The position numbers and the translations under genes were made by a program. Of a DNA stretch of 64,000 nt, positions 1 to 11,779 are shown in pieces (positions within the stretch are counted from its first letter, which is position 1; every line of letters begins with the position of its first letter). The DNA is taken from assembly GCA_958298945.1 (NCBI GenBank), contig OY282607.1, forward strand, positions 35,311,000-35,374,999, read 5' to 3'. The notes beneath the pieces were generated by a model. It was not told where the DNA came from. It saw only the letters and a program-made list of their open reading frames with translations, and made no database searches. The DNA comes from Atherix ibis (lineage: Eukaryota; Arthropoda; Insecta; Diptera; Athericidae).

Positions 1-90
1 ACTTGACGTTACCTATAAGTTCTTAGACTACTGGACCAACGCTCAAAACTAACAATGAAAAGTACACTTTTAATATAAAATACATTTATA

Positions 91-405
91 AAATCTATTT
101 GGACATATGCAATTGAACTTTGGGGTTCCAATTTCTATCGCGTCCAGCCCTTACAATCCAAGATCCTCCGTAAAATTGTTGATGCCACCTTTTATGTTCG
201 TAACAATGTAACACATCGTGATCTAAATGTTTACCTTGTTCAGGACCTGTGCATTTACCGCTATCAAAAATTTTACTCCCGTTTATACTATCATTATAAT
301 CGACTTGTGAGAGAATTGTCCTGTACTGCCCTCTCCGGAAACACTCATCGTGAACTTAATAGACAAAGAGCTGGAGATTTTCTAAAGGAATCTTACTTCC
401 GTTAG
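91..405 (+). pseudogene. Jockey-clade non-LTR retrotransposon, C-terminal tail of ORF2
   Basis: An open frame of 104 codons without its own start ends in TAG at 403-405. It reads KSIWTYAIELWG, then KILRKIVDATFYVRNNVTHR, then DLNVYLVQDL. This is the thumb and C-terminal region of Jockey-like reverse transcriptases, where the family has a W-T-Y-G-I-Q-L-W-G motif followed by K-x-L-R-x-I-V-x-A-P-W-Y-V-x-N. The frame is intact over this stretch, but the polymerase core is absent upstream in the window, so it is a 5'-truncated copy or enters from the left edge. An A-rich stretch at about 508-546 could be its 3' tail. Family assignment is from motif recognition only. Confidence 0.75.
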
Positions 406-1880
406 TTGGAGAAATGCCGATGGGTGTTTACTACCACTTCATGATGCACAAGATTGTAAATTAAAATGTTATGTAAATCTACTTGTTACAATACAATTGT
501 AGTTGCAAATAAAAAAATTTAAACAAAAAATAAATAAAATAACTTTTGTTTTAATACTGTGATGGTTTGTGTTTAAGGATCAAATAATTGATTAGATGTT
601 TTTTTCTATAAAATAATTTTAAGGGATAATACTTTTTGCAAAATAAAAATATTGTTTATAATATATGTTTCTCTAGATATAAAATTCAATCCGCATTCTC
701 ACTTGATAGTGCGAGTTCGATTATATGTATGTGTCCTTAGAAATATTCTTTCAAAACTAATAGACCAAAGTTCTAACTATTTACAAATAATAAAAATTGA
801 TTTTTGCTATTTTCCGATGCAATCTATGCTGAATATGCTTAAAGTAATTGAATAGTCCAATGATGATGGGCAACTAAACAATAACTTCTTTACCTTACTA
901 TTATGTAGTTGAACATTGCTGACATGTGTTACATTATCGTGGACTCAAATTTGCTCTCATAAAATTCGGACAAAAAAAAACCAAATAAATAAAAACAAGA
1001 AATGGTGTCATCTATCTTAACAAATATAATATCAACTATAAATGAAATCATAAAATTTCGTATTTAATATGAATTCTTTTTATAGATTTTTTCCATTCTA
1101 CAGTGATTTTCATCGAGTTTTTGTTCCGAAATCATAAAGGTTTGATAACCAAGATTACGAATTTTTATCGCAAAAATATTTTATTATACCTTTTTCGATT
1201 TTATTACATATTTTTTTCTATTAAACACTATTTAATGGTAGAGAATATCATAAAAAACAATTTTTCTGGTCGTTTCATATTTCGTATAGTAAATATTTTC
1301 AATAATATTGTATGTATGGACGTAGCTGGATAGTGTAATAGTACAATAGAATTAGTAAAAAAATTTGTCAGATACAGAAAATAGGATTATTTGATATTAT
1401 ATTTAAAGGATTATGCGATATTTATACAGTCGTAAAAATAACCATCAAACTACAGTTTAAATAGAACAAAAACGTATGTTTCAAAAATAAAATAAATGTA
1501 ACAAAACCTAGTAAATTTTAACAAAAATAAAAATGATTGATGATAGATAAACATTTAATTTATTTGCAAACTTTAAGCTTTATTATACAATACTATGTGT
1601 ACATTAAAATTTATTAAAATTTAATAAAAGTGAAACTCTGCAAGGCGTTAACATTAAATCTTGCTAAAAAAAAATTTTCAAAGTAAAACACGTGTTTTCA
1701 GCCGCGAATTTAGGTTATGTGGACGACGCAATATTTTTTTTTTGTCCATCTGGTCAAACATATAATTTTAAAATGAGCAGATTCAAACTTTCAAAGTTAT
1801 TTGGTATTTTTGCAGAGTTCCCATAGGATCGTTTTAAAATTGAAAGTTCGACTATGAAGCAAAAAATATCGCGCCTCACT
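406..1880. other. AT-rich intergenic stretch without recognisable gene
   Basis: Short open frames (67 and 76 codons) occur, but they are AT-driven, lack splice context and resemble no family I know. Nothing else is supported. Confidence 0.5.
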
Positions 1881-2206
1881 AGTTTGACCTAATTTCAAAT
1901 TGAAGGTCAAGCCACGTATCAAGTCTGTATTCTGTTAAAAAGAATTGTCACTGTCATTAAGTGCATTTGTTTACAAATGAAATTTTCAAGTTTCCATTTT
2001 CCAATTGGAGCTTATATGATGGGGCAAAAAAAAAGTGATTTAATCACAAATAAGTGAAGCCACGTGATTTCACGATCACTAAGTGGGTTTGCTTGTTTCT
2101 GAAAATTTTAAATTACCATTTTTCTAATTTGACTTTTTTAAGTTATCATTTTCCAATTACAGACGATATCATGCGGCAAGAAAAGTCTCATCTAAATAAA
2201 AGTGAA

Positions 2207-3220
2207 CATACAAAAATATGGGAAGCGCTTACAAAACAAGGGGTTGAAAACAAGTACATACAAATTGTTGAAAATATATACAAGAACATGAAAGCGAAAA
2301 TAAGAACAGAAAGAGTAGGTGTATACTTCCCTATAAAAAGAGGAGTCCGACAGGGAGACCCACTATCACCCAAACTTTTCTCGGCGGTGCTTGAATATAT
2401 ATTTAGACGTCTCAAATGGAGTCAATATGGACTAAACATTAACGGAATGCAACTAAGCCATTTAAGATTTGCAGACGATCTAATTCTAATCTCTGAAGAC
2501 CCGAGAAGCCTGCAAGCAATGCTTGAACAGTTGGTGTGCGAAAGTGATAAAGTCGGACTCTCCATGAATAATACAAAAACCAAAGTAATGACTAATTCCG
2601 ACAAAATCACCATTACAGTCAACGGCAAGAAAATAGAGTACGTCGATGAATATACATACCTAGGACAGATAATATCACCAAAACACCTTACAACCAAAGA
2701 AATAAACAACAGAGTACAATTAGCATGGAAAAGATACTGGTCTCTTAAAGAAATTGTCAAAAACCCGCAGGTACCACTTAAAGCTAAGAAAAAAATAATT
2801 GATTCCTGTATTCTACCATAGGGATGTCAAACTTGGAGTCTAACAAAACAAAACTTACACAAACTAGAAACCTGTCAACACAGCATGGAGCAAAGTATGT
2901 TCAAAGTCAAGTTAAGAGACAAAGTAAAACTAGGAACATTACGTAACCAAACTAAAATTAACGATGTAACATACTGTATAAGAAAATTAAAACGGAGTTG
3001 GGCAGGTCATATGATGATGAGTAAACAAGAAAAATGGGCTAAGGATGCAACCGAATGGTGTCTAAGACAAAATAAAAGAAAGAAAGGGAGGCAGCTTCTG
3101 AGATGGGAGGACGATATTCGGAAAATAGCCGGTGCTACTTGGAAGAGGACGACTCATGACCGGAAAGTGTGGCAAGCTCTAGGGAGGCCTTTGCGGAAAA
3201 ACAAAACCGGTGTCAATTAA
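2207..3220 (+). pseudogene. RTE-type reverse transcriptase, C-terminal part, with one in-frame stop
   Basis: Frame from 2207 reads HTKIWEALTKQG, the RT motif GVRQGDPLSPKLF, the catalytic F-A-D-D box (LRFADDLILISED), GLSMNNTKTKVM and YVDEYTYLG, then the RTE tail GCQTWSLTK, LKRSWAGHMMM, LRWEDDIRKIAGATWKR and HDRKVWQALG. The stop at 2819-2821 lies between CILP and GCQTW, where family members have a short P-x-x-x-Y-G-C link. The frame is otherwise the same on both sides (2207-2818 and 2822-3220). The N-terminal endonuclease is missing through 5' truncation. The single nonsense change indicates a fairly young insertion. An upstream ATG at 2054 belongs to the satellite, not to the element. Confidence 0.88.
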
Positions 3221-3290
3221 CATAATTGATAGTAACTTTCTTCTAAGATTGTTAAATAAAGGGTATTATTATTATTATTATTATTATTAT
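2207..3290 (+). mobile_element. 5'-truncated RTE-clade non-LTR retrotransposon
   Basis: The element interrupts the satellite and is bounded by an exact 11-bp duplication, ATAAAAGTGAA, at 2196-2206 and 3291-3301. It begins inside the reverse transcriptase and ends in an (ATT)n run (about 3263-3290) instead of poly(A), as RTE-clade elements do. The same satellite sequence continues on both sides, so both ends are precisely defined. Confidence 0.9.
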
Positions 3291-4762
3291 ATAAAAGTGA
3301 AGCAATGCGCCACGTCTGTTTTATGTTGAACAAAAATTGTTCACGATCACTAAGTGGGTTTGCTTTTTTTTGAAATTTTTTAATTACAGTTTTCCAATTC
3401 GATATTTTTGGGTTACCATTTTCCAATTGGAGCTTATATGATAGGGCAAGAAAAAAGTGATTTAATCACAAATAAAAGTGAAGCCACGTGATTTCACGAT
3501 CACTAAGTGGATTTGCTTGTTTTTGAAATTTTTAAGTTACCATTTTCTAATTTTAAATTTTTAAGTTACCATTTTCCAATTGGAGACGATATCATGGGGC
3601 AAAAAAAGTCTTCTCTGATTTAGTTACAACTAAAAGTGAAGCCATGTGCCACGTTTGTTTCATGTTGAAAAAAAATTGTTCACGATCACTAGGTGGGTTT
3701 GCTTTTTTTTGAAATTATTAAATTACCATTTTCCAATTTGATATTTTTAAGTTATTATTTTCCAATTGGAGACGCTATTATAGGCCAGAAAAAAGTCTCG
3801 TCTGATTTAGTTACAAATAAAAGGGAAGCCACGTGATTTCACGATCAACAAGTGGGTTTGCTTGCATTTGTAATTTTTAATTGCAATTTTCCAATTAGGG
3901 ACCCTAGCATTGAATAAAAATAGCTCGTTCCACTACTCTGCCTAGTCTCAAATTGAAGGTGAAGAAATGAGCCTGTTTTGTGCAAGTAGATTTGTTTACA
4001 TTTGAAATTTTCAAGGGATCATTTTCGAATAGAAAAAAAAGAAAGATTATCGCCAGATTATCTCACCTATTCTCATTTTCAGAAACTGTTTTATCTTTGA
4101 AATATTTAATAAAAATATGTTAGTGTCATTTATAATCTATATATATCTAGAAATATATTCATTAATTTTATTTTACATATTTCAAATTTAATAAAAATGA
4201 TCAATAAGTTGTGTTTTGTATTCAGCTATGGCTAAGAAGAATTTTCTATTCGGTTTCAATCTGCAACTTATCTTAAAGTTAAGAATCTTGTTATCTTCTT
4301 CATGCTTTCATAAATTTAAAAGGTGTTAAAATTCTTCTTATATATCTAATGGTTATTCTCTGGATAATACTTCAACATAAATTAAAGTTTATTTGAAGCA
4401 AATATGAAAATTTCCATTGGGATTATTACCCAAACCATACTTAAACCGCATAATAGCACTAAAAAGCCAGTAACATACATGCTCGCATACATAAAACGTT
4501 GTATTAATAATTATCAACAATGTCCTTGAAAATTGAAACTAAAGTCATCAGAATATGTTTACTGTTTCTGTTTGCCTCTATTAAATTCTACACAATCAAT
4601 TATTTATCTTCAATTCTATAACATTGTAACCAAATCTAATGCAAACATCTTAAATTATTTGGTAGGAAATATTACCATTAACCGAATTCATGTTTTTGCT
4701 TAGAATTATTAATATTTTCCGGAAATTTGTAATTTTCTAAATTTCGGTTATGTTGCAAATTG

Positions 4763-4918
4763 AATTTTTGCCCAGTACGTTATTACAAGCAAAAAACGTT
4801 ATGATTATAGATTATAGATATTTTCTTCATTCAATCATAATGTATTTTTTTATAAAATAATATATTAGATATTATAACAAGTAATTTTTGCTTGTAATAC
4901 ATTACTGGCCAAAAAATT
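4763..4918. mobile_element. Short MITE-like element with ~33-bp inverted ends
   Basis: The left arm 4763-4795 contains CAGTACGTTATTACAAGCAA. The right arm 4886-4918 is its near inverse complement (TTGCTTGTAATACATTACTG). The interior is about 90 bp of AT-rich DNA with no frame. Ends reading TTTTTGGCCAGTA resemble those of Tc1-like elements, which is inference. No clear target duplication was found. Confidence 0.55.
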
Positions 4919-5379
4919 TTGCTGACCTCGTTTTTATTACTTAATTGGGAAATTTGTCATTTTTTAATGGGTACCATCTGTCGGAGTTTGTGTGTACCTG
5001 GGATATCGTTTTTCTATAAATAGCCAAAAGAAATATTTTTCTTACGTTTAGTATTTAAAAATATTAAATATTTACTATTTAACAGTGGTGATTAGCGATT
5101 GGTTGCAGTAATTTTGAAACGAAACAATAAAACTGGGAGCTTGCAGTTGAAAAAGGTGTTTGTCGAAGATCATTTCTTAAGACCTTAAGAAATCGTTTTA
5201 AAAACTCTGTAGAAATAAAAGCAGATCTTTATCACGCCCGATCAACAGAAAATTCGGACACGGCCATAAAAAGCAGATTAGTGCCATTATGCTGGCCTTG
5301 ACCACATCTGCGCGTAATAATCGCCTGACATGGACCCTCGACCACATCAATTGGACTTTTTGACAGATAAGTACAGAAG
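4919..5379. other. Unassigned stretch with a 10-bp palindrome
   Basis: The stretch holds a perfect ATTTCTTAAG / CTTAAGAAAT inverted pair at 5172-5193 with a 2-nt centre, just upstream of a mariner remnant. It may include that element's 5' untranslated end, but no matching terminal repeat could be fixed. Confidence 0.4.
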
Positions 5380-6570
5380 ATGGAAATTAATAAACAGAAA
5401 ATTCAGTATATTTTTCAATTTTGCTTTAATAAAGGCCACAGTCAATTACGCGCAATTTTGTTTTCATTGATTTCGTTACAGTATTTTCGATGCTAAAGAT
5501 ACACCTCGGAAAGGTAGGAACGTCATCGTAAATTTCGATAAAATCCTTCAAATGATCGAAGTAGACCGGCATGTTAGGAGTCGTAGCATTGGCCAGTAGC
5601 TAAAGATCGACCATAATATTGAAATAATTAATCCAGATATACATTTGGAACTCTATAGAATAAACTCTTAGACTTCAGTTTTCAACCGTATATTTAGAAC
5701 TAACTCATTTCGTATTACATTTGTATACGTGGGACTAGCAGAGCAGACTAGATGTGTAATACAAATAAAAAACTGTGTGTGAATACTTGCACGCATGACA
5801 AGTAAAACAAAATTCAAACCCGACAAATATTTGAATGCTTATATCTATATTTCAACACATAAAGCAGTTTTAAACCATCTGCGCAATGCTGAATTCAAAA
5901 AAAGCTCGACGTTTGGGTGCCAGACGAATTGACGCAAAAAAACATGATGGATTGAATTTCCATCTGCGAAACCTTGGGCAAACGGACCGAAATCGATCCA
6001 TTTCTCAAACGGATGATGAGAAATAGGTCACATACAAAAATATTGTGTAAAAACGTCAAAGCGCGGTGAAGTGGTTTACAAGGTGGCCACACCATAACTA
6101 ACACCCAGGAATGTTGTGCTGTGTATTTAGTGGGAGTGGAAAAGGAATCATCTACTATAATCTGCTTTCATATACCTAAACACAAAATTCGGACCTCTAC
6201 TATCACCAATTGGACCGTCTGAAGCTAGTGATTGATCAGCAGCGGCCAAAATTGGCCAACAGGAGAGGTGTTGTATTCTATAAGGATAACACCAGACCAG
6301 ATACGTCTATAGTGACTCGCCAGAAACTCAGAGAGCTCTGTTGGGAAGTTTTGATGCATCCATACTATAGTGCGGATCCTGGCACTTTTTTTTAATCATA
6401 ACAAAATTCGTTACTGATAAGAAATTGGCATCAAGAGAAGATTGTGAAAATCGCTTACTCGAGTTTTTTGCCAAAAGGAACCAGGGATGCTATGAGAGAG
6501 GCATTGTGAAGTTACTTTTAAAATAGCAACAAATTATAAAACAAAATGGTGCATATTTCACTCAAATCGG
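5380..6570 (+). pseudogene. Mariner transposase remnant split by a 246-bp insertion
   Basis: The start MEINKQKIQYIFQFCFNKG (5380) is followed by PRKGRNVIVNFDKILQMIEV and RHVRSRSIGQ*LKIDH (ends 5614). It resumes at 5861 as KAVLNHLRNAEFKK, LDVWVPDELTQKNMMD, TEIDPFLKRM, and later DRLKLVIDQQRPKLANRRG, VVFYKDNTRPDTSIVTRQK and LRELCWEVLMHP. The C-terminus is like FERGIMKL..W..V..NGAY at about 6450-6560. This is a Hsmar1/SETMAR-like mariner by motif. Frameshifts, stops and loss of the stretch around the first catalytic Asp (TGDEKW) make it dead. The intervening 5615-5860 sequence sits between two CAT trinucleotides and is unrecognised. Confidence 0.85.
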
Positions 6571-6656
6571 ACAATCCGAACCATGTTAAATGAAATCTTG
6601 AAATAATGGATTTCTTTTTCCCCAAAACAATATACAATATTATATACGTATGCGAA

Positions 6657-7812
6657 GTCTGTTCAAAAAGTATCGCGGGTTACGTATATTCGATTTTCGA
6701 TTTTTTTTGTGGCGTTATGTTGGTTCTAATATCCCAAAAAATGGATCAAAGAATCTGTGTCAAATTTGGTGTGAAAACTAAAATTAATTGCTCGGACGCA
6801 TTCCGAATGTTGACTGTGACATATGGTGGAACTACCTTGGACCGAAGCAACGTTTATCGGTGGTACAAAATGTTCTGAGAGGGCCGAGAAGATGTGAACG
6901 ACGAAAAGCGTGCCGGACGCCCGAGCACGTCAACAACAGACGAAAACATTGATGAAGTGAAGAAAATAGTATTGGCCAATCGTCGAATCACCGTTAGAGA
7001 AGTTGCTGAGAACTTAAACATGTCAATTGGCTCGTGCCATTCGATTTTTACCAATGATTTGGGCGTGAGACGGGTCGCCGCGAAATTCGTACCAAAATTG
7101 CTCAATTTCGACCAAAAACAGCATCGCATTAACATTGCTAAGGAGCTGTTGGACTCTGTCCGCGACGACCGAAATTCGCTCCAGAGGGTCATAACTGGTG
7201 ACGAATCATGGGTTTATGGTTATGACGTGGAAACTAAAGCTCAATTATCCCAATGAAAGCTGCCGCACGAGCCAAGACCAAAAAAAGCCCGCCAAGTTCG
7301 GTCGAATGTGAAGGTTTTGCTTACAGTTTTCTTCGATTGCAGGGACGTGGTGAATCATGAGTTCTTGCCACAGGGTAGAACGGTTAATAAGAAATATTAC
7401 CTGCAAGTTATGCGCAAGTTGCGCGAAGCAATCTACCAGAAACGCCCGGATTTGTGGAAGAATAAAAATTGGCTTTTGCACCATGATAACGCCCCTGTTC
7501 ACACATCGTTGCTTGTGCGCGAATTTTTGGCCAAAAACAACACACTAATAATGCCGCAGCCATCGCATTCCCCAGATCTGGGAGAACCCCATGAAAGAAC
7601 GACGATCAATGGAGGAGCTGAACACGACCATACAAAAAAAAATTTGAAGTGCTTCGAGGATTGGCACAATTTCCACCAGATATTATACAGCACATTGGCA
7701 CAAGTGTATAATATCTGGTGGGGATTACTTTGAAGGGGACAAAATAGATATTCATGAATAAATAAATAATTTTTTGAAAAAACACAAAATTCGCGATACT
7801 TTTTGAACAGAC
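6657..7812 (+). mobile_element. Mariner element with 21-bp perfect inverted terminal repeats
   Basis: The ends GTCTGTTCAAAAAGTATCGC (6657 on) and its exact inverse complement (7792-7812) flank a single mariner transposase frame. TA dinucleotides a few bases outside both ends fit a TA target. The element is about 1.16 kb, slightly shorter than a full mariner because of an internal C-terminal deletion. Confidence 0.92.
6741..7761 (+). pseudogene. Mariner (DD34D) transposase, two nonsense codons and a C-terminal rearrangement
   Basis: Translation starts MDQRICVKFGVKTKINCSDA. The DNA-binding half reads VYRWYKMF*EGREDV, then AGRPSTSTTDENIDEVKK, ITVREVAENLNMS and VPKLLNFDQKQHR. The first catalytic Asp is in ITGDESWVYGYD and the second in LLHHDNAPVHTSL. 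The stops at 6876-6878 and 7254-7256 are single changes, the latter at the conserved W of SQ-W-KLPHEPRPKKAR. After PQPSHSPDL the third catalytic Asp region is deleted. The C-terminus WHKCIISGGDYFEGDKIDIH (7696-7758, stop TAA 7759-7761) is preserved but is separated from CFEDW by a small inverted duplication. It is otherwise in one frame up to 7580, so inactivation looks recent. Confidence 0.9.
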
Positions 7813-10412
7813 CTTGTACAATATAAAAGTTGCTTTATAAAAAAAAAAATCAAATTTTATAAGCTGTAAAAAGAATCAACTCCAATTTAATATTTTGCTT
7901 CTTCGAAAATTTAAATTATTTTTCAATGTGAATTCTTCAAATATAGATTAAGGATTTGTTATTTTATATAAAGCGACTTTTTAATTGTTTTTTTTTTGTT
8001 ATATTTTCCTTATTATTATTATTATTATTTTTTTGGTATAGCAAAGAAAATTTAAAAATTATATTACGTACATTTCAGACGATAAATAAACCAAATGTAA
8101 AGTCATTGCAAAGATTTACTATACTCAACTTCTGTGATATAAAATTACTTTTATTCCTTCATCCTTTATTTTAATTTTTCTACCAAAACAAGATTCGCAA
8201 TATGCATCCTAGACATAGAATTTATGAATGGCATATCTTATCGTATTTTTATACTCTTCTATTATTTTTTTTGTATTTTTTTACCTTATCTCATTTTTGC
8301 ATCTTATTTACGAGGATATATGTATATGTATGTATATAAGAGAGTTATTCACATTATTCGTGTAAAGTTAGTTGGTCTGCTTAATAAGAGATGTTGTATT
8401 TAAAATTATGCATTCATACAAACACTCATAATAGAAATAGTAATAAACTTTCTGTACTCGAGATAGCTTTCATGTTGAAGACAGCTAGTCAGACAGGCAT
8501 CAAGTGGGCAACTTGGAACGAAATAAGTACAGAATGGGTAAATATGACAGATATGAGACTAGGAAACCCTAAAGGGCATATTTACATATCTACATAGATC
8601 TATTTTTATGTAAGAACGGACAACAAGCAACCGAGAATAACTGCCACAATATGGAAACAATTTTTATATTGTAGCTTTGCCGAGCTTTAAATTAAAACCT
8701 TTCATCCAAAACGGATGTGAACATGAATACAAACGTGAATAAATATGTGAATTTAAAAAAAAGGGACTACACGTTTGTATAGGTTTGAATGAATATAGGA
8801 TGTAAATTATAAAACCGACTATGTTCACTGCCAGTGTCAATGTCAAACAGTAGTGGTAGAAGTGACTGTCTATGAAAATGTAACCAAAGTACTCTAAGGA
8901 TTTCTGTGGTTTAATTTGTTCCTCGGTTACTTTTGTATATACATATTTATTTTTATTACTTATAATTTTTTGTGGTAATTATTATTCTTGGTGTTAGTTT
9001 TGTTTTATTTAAGATACATTTCCTGCAGCGCCGTTAGTTCTGCCCATATTTATTGTTTATCCTAAAATAAAGTGCAGATATTTAACTTTGACGCCTTCAT
9101 TTATACAATTCTATTCTCCATTCTATTGAAGACATAACCAACGTCAATGAAAATATTTTTTATATTTCATAAGATAAATTACTCGTAAACATTAATTTTT
9201 TCCTTCATGCTTCCTATCTGCAATAGAGTTTTATAGCATTTTATCTTAACACAGAAATGTATCCTTCAGGTATATCCAGTATGATTATTCAGAAAATTAA
9301 TAGCCCACTTTATACGGAAGGTAACATAGAATGGAAGAGTATACGCTCAATCGTAAAATATCAATATTGAAGTCTTTTAAAATATTTTTATTTAATTATT
9401 TAGAAATAATATGAATTGGATGAAAATAATAATTTGAAAATTTTCTTCATTTCATCTTCGTAAACCATTTTCTTACAATTAATTGCCACATCTTAAAGTT
9501 TACCCTTGAAAATAGACATTTTCACATTCTACCTACATAAATTTTCAATTGTCGTTTTTGTTTCTGAATGGACGACCATTAACGTACTCGTACTTGAAAA
9601 TCTAATTCAACATGACTTGATTTTTTTTTACTTAAGCCAGATTATTTTCAGAAAGTATTGTATTTACAGTCATTTATTTTAAATATTGTTAAACATTTTA
9701 AAAAGTATCATTTAGCTGATAGCACTTTCGAATAAGTTTTTGAATTTTCTTAATAATTAGCCTACCAATTTGTTTTTATGTGTTCTACTTCAAGTTAGTT
9801 AATGTATTCAGAAACGAAAAGGGAAAGGAAGACCAACGTCCCTTAAAAAAGATACGATCCTAAATTTTTTCCAATTTTCTTTCATCGTCAAATTACTAAC
9901 TTTATTAAGTTGAAAATTATTTCACGAATTTAAACCTTCTTAAAATTAAATGATGCTTTTATTTATTACACAATTATTCTGATAATATTTTATGAAGTAC
10001 GGACATTATTTTTTAACATAATTATCTCTTTTGAGTTATTAATTCTATTTCATATTCAAAAAAAAATTATAAATACTCGTATATCTGGAGTTGACGATAT
10101 TTTTTGCAAATATTTTTCACAATAGAATTCTTAAAACTTTGATTATTATTAATTTTGTTTTTTTTTCAAAAAATAATTTTTTAAACACTATTAACTAAAT
10201 TTAAAAGAATTTTTTTAAATATAAATCTACTAGGAAGTCAACGGTTTGCAATCATATTTTGTACTAAGCTTGGTGAATATGCGAGTTTGACGTATGAAAA
10301 GTTTCAAGCCTATTGGCAATATTACTTATCAAGATCATAAGTTTTCCAACAACATAAAGAATGTTTGAAGAGCCAAGAAAATGACCCTTGTTAAGAGAGC
10401 CCTTCAACATAT
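7813..10412. other. AT-rich intergenic stretch
   Basis: There is a short (ATT)n run near 8010-8028 and homopolymer tracts. No gene, tRNA or transposon motif was recognised. Confidence 0.5.
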
Positions 10413-11665
10413 TGGGTGTATAACTTAAAAATGCGGGATTGACATAACTTTTACACATGGTTTGTGTTAACAATAACTCATATGGCATTTTTGAGGTTAA
10501 ACATCTGTCATTCATTCTCGATTAGTCATTGAACGAAATTGTGTAAACAACAAAGTTTTTTTTGCTTCAAAAATGTCGAATTTCGTACCAAAAAAGTCTC
10601 ATTTGCGGGAAGTGTTGATTTACTTCTTCAATTTGAAAAAAATTGCAGCTGAAGCACATCGATTGCTCATCGAAGCTTATCCTAAATATATGTTCCATCA
10701 ATTTCAACGTGCGAGAGATGGTTTGTGCGGTTCAGAAGTGGTGATTTTGACACGGAAGACAAAGAACGACCAGGTCAGCCAAAAAAGTTTGAAGATGAAG
10801 ATTTGGAGGCATTACTCGACGAAGACTGTTGTCGAACTCAAGAAGAAATTGCAAAATCATTGGCAGTCACTCAAGCAGCCATTTTAAAACGTTTGAAAGC
10901 AGCAGGATTCATCCAAAAGCAAGGAAATTGGGTCCCATATGAATTGAAGCCGAGAGACGTTGAAAGGAGATTTTGCATGTCCGAAATGCTGCTTGAACGG
11001 CAGAAAAAGAATTCGCTTTTGAATCGAAAAATGGATTCATTACGACAACCCAAAGCGTAAAAAATCTTATGTGAAGCCCGGCCAACCAGCCAAATCAACG
11101 CCAAAGCCAAATATCCATGGCGCCAAGGTAATGCTCTGTATTTGGTGGGATCAGAAGGGTGTGATCTATTATGAGCTATTGAAATCGGGCCAGACGATCA
11201 CAGGCGACCTCTACCGAACACAATTAGTTTGAAGCGAGCATTGGCCGAAAAACGCCCGGAATATGCGACCAGACACGAAGCCATAATTTTTCATCAAGAC
11301 AACGCTCGGCCTCATGTTGCAAGACCGGTAAAAATTATTTAGAAAACAGTGGCTGAGAAGTTTTGCCTCACCCACCTTATAGCCCAGACCTTGCCCCGTC
11401 CGACTACCATTTGTTTAGATCCATGCAAAACGCCCTCACCGGAATACGCTTCACTTCAGAACAAGGCATCAAAAATTGGCTCGATTCATTCTTGGCCTCA
11501 AAACCGGAGCAGTTTTTTTGGCGCGGAATCCATATGTTGCCAGAAAGATGGGAAAAAGTAGTGGCTTCCGATGGACAATACTTTGAATAAAATATATTGT
11601 AACAATTTTTCAAAATAAACACTTAAAGTTTGCCAAAAATCCCGCATTTTTAAGTTATACACCCA
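10413..11665 (+). mobile_element. Mariner element with 26-bp perfect inverted terminal repeats
   Basis: The ends TGGGTGTATAACTTAAAAAT (10413 on) and the exact inverse complement (11640-11665) enclose a decayed mariner transposase. The length is about 1.25 kb, normal for the family. Confidence 0.93.
10573..11590 (+). pseudogene. Mariner transposase with frameshifts and loss of the first catalytic Asp
   Basis: It starts MSNFVPKKSHLREVLIYFFN. After about codon 45 the frame breaks, then continues as FRSGDFDTEDKERPGQPKKF, EDLEALLDEDCCRTQEEIAK and GNWVPYELKPRDVERRF. A deletion joins LLNR to KWIHYDNPKRKKSYVKPGQ, removing the V-T-G-D-E segment with the first catalytic Asp. NIHGAKVMLCIWWDQKGVIY and ITGDLYRTQLV follow, then a stop. 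The second and third catalytic Asp motifs HQDNARPHVARP and PDLAPSDYHLF survive, and the C-terminus is LPERWEKVVASDGQYFE, ending in TAA at 11588-11590. It is of the Hsmar1/SETMAR-like mariner type and cannot be active. Confidence 0.9.
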
Positions 11666-11779
11666 TTTTTTAATAGAAAACTGATAAAAATGGTGAACGA
11701 GTGAGAGCGCTTGCGAAATCAGACCATCGATTAACATTGAAACTGATAAAGAAGTTCTTTAAAGACTCCACAGATACTT

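Larger units (their letters stand above)
1881..4020. repeat. Dimeric satellite-like tandem repeat (alternating A and B monomers)
   Basis: Two related monomer types alternate. A carries GCCACGTGATTTCACGATCA and B carries GCCAYGTGCCACGTYTGTTT followed by the same TTCACGATCACTARGTGGG block; both end in TTTTCCAATTGGAG-like sequence. Anchors are B 1911, A 2059, B 3302, A 3483, B 3641 and A 3828. After removing the RTE insertion and its duplicated target, spacings are about 148-187 bp, giving a dimer of about 340 bp. The outermost copies, before 1911 and after 3900, are the most diverged, as expected at the edges of a small satellite array. No coding capacity is evident. Confidence 0.8.

Noticed and set aside
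2422..2760. 112-codon minus-strand open frame
   Set aside because: Antisense of the RTE reverse transcriptase core.
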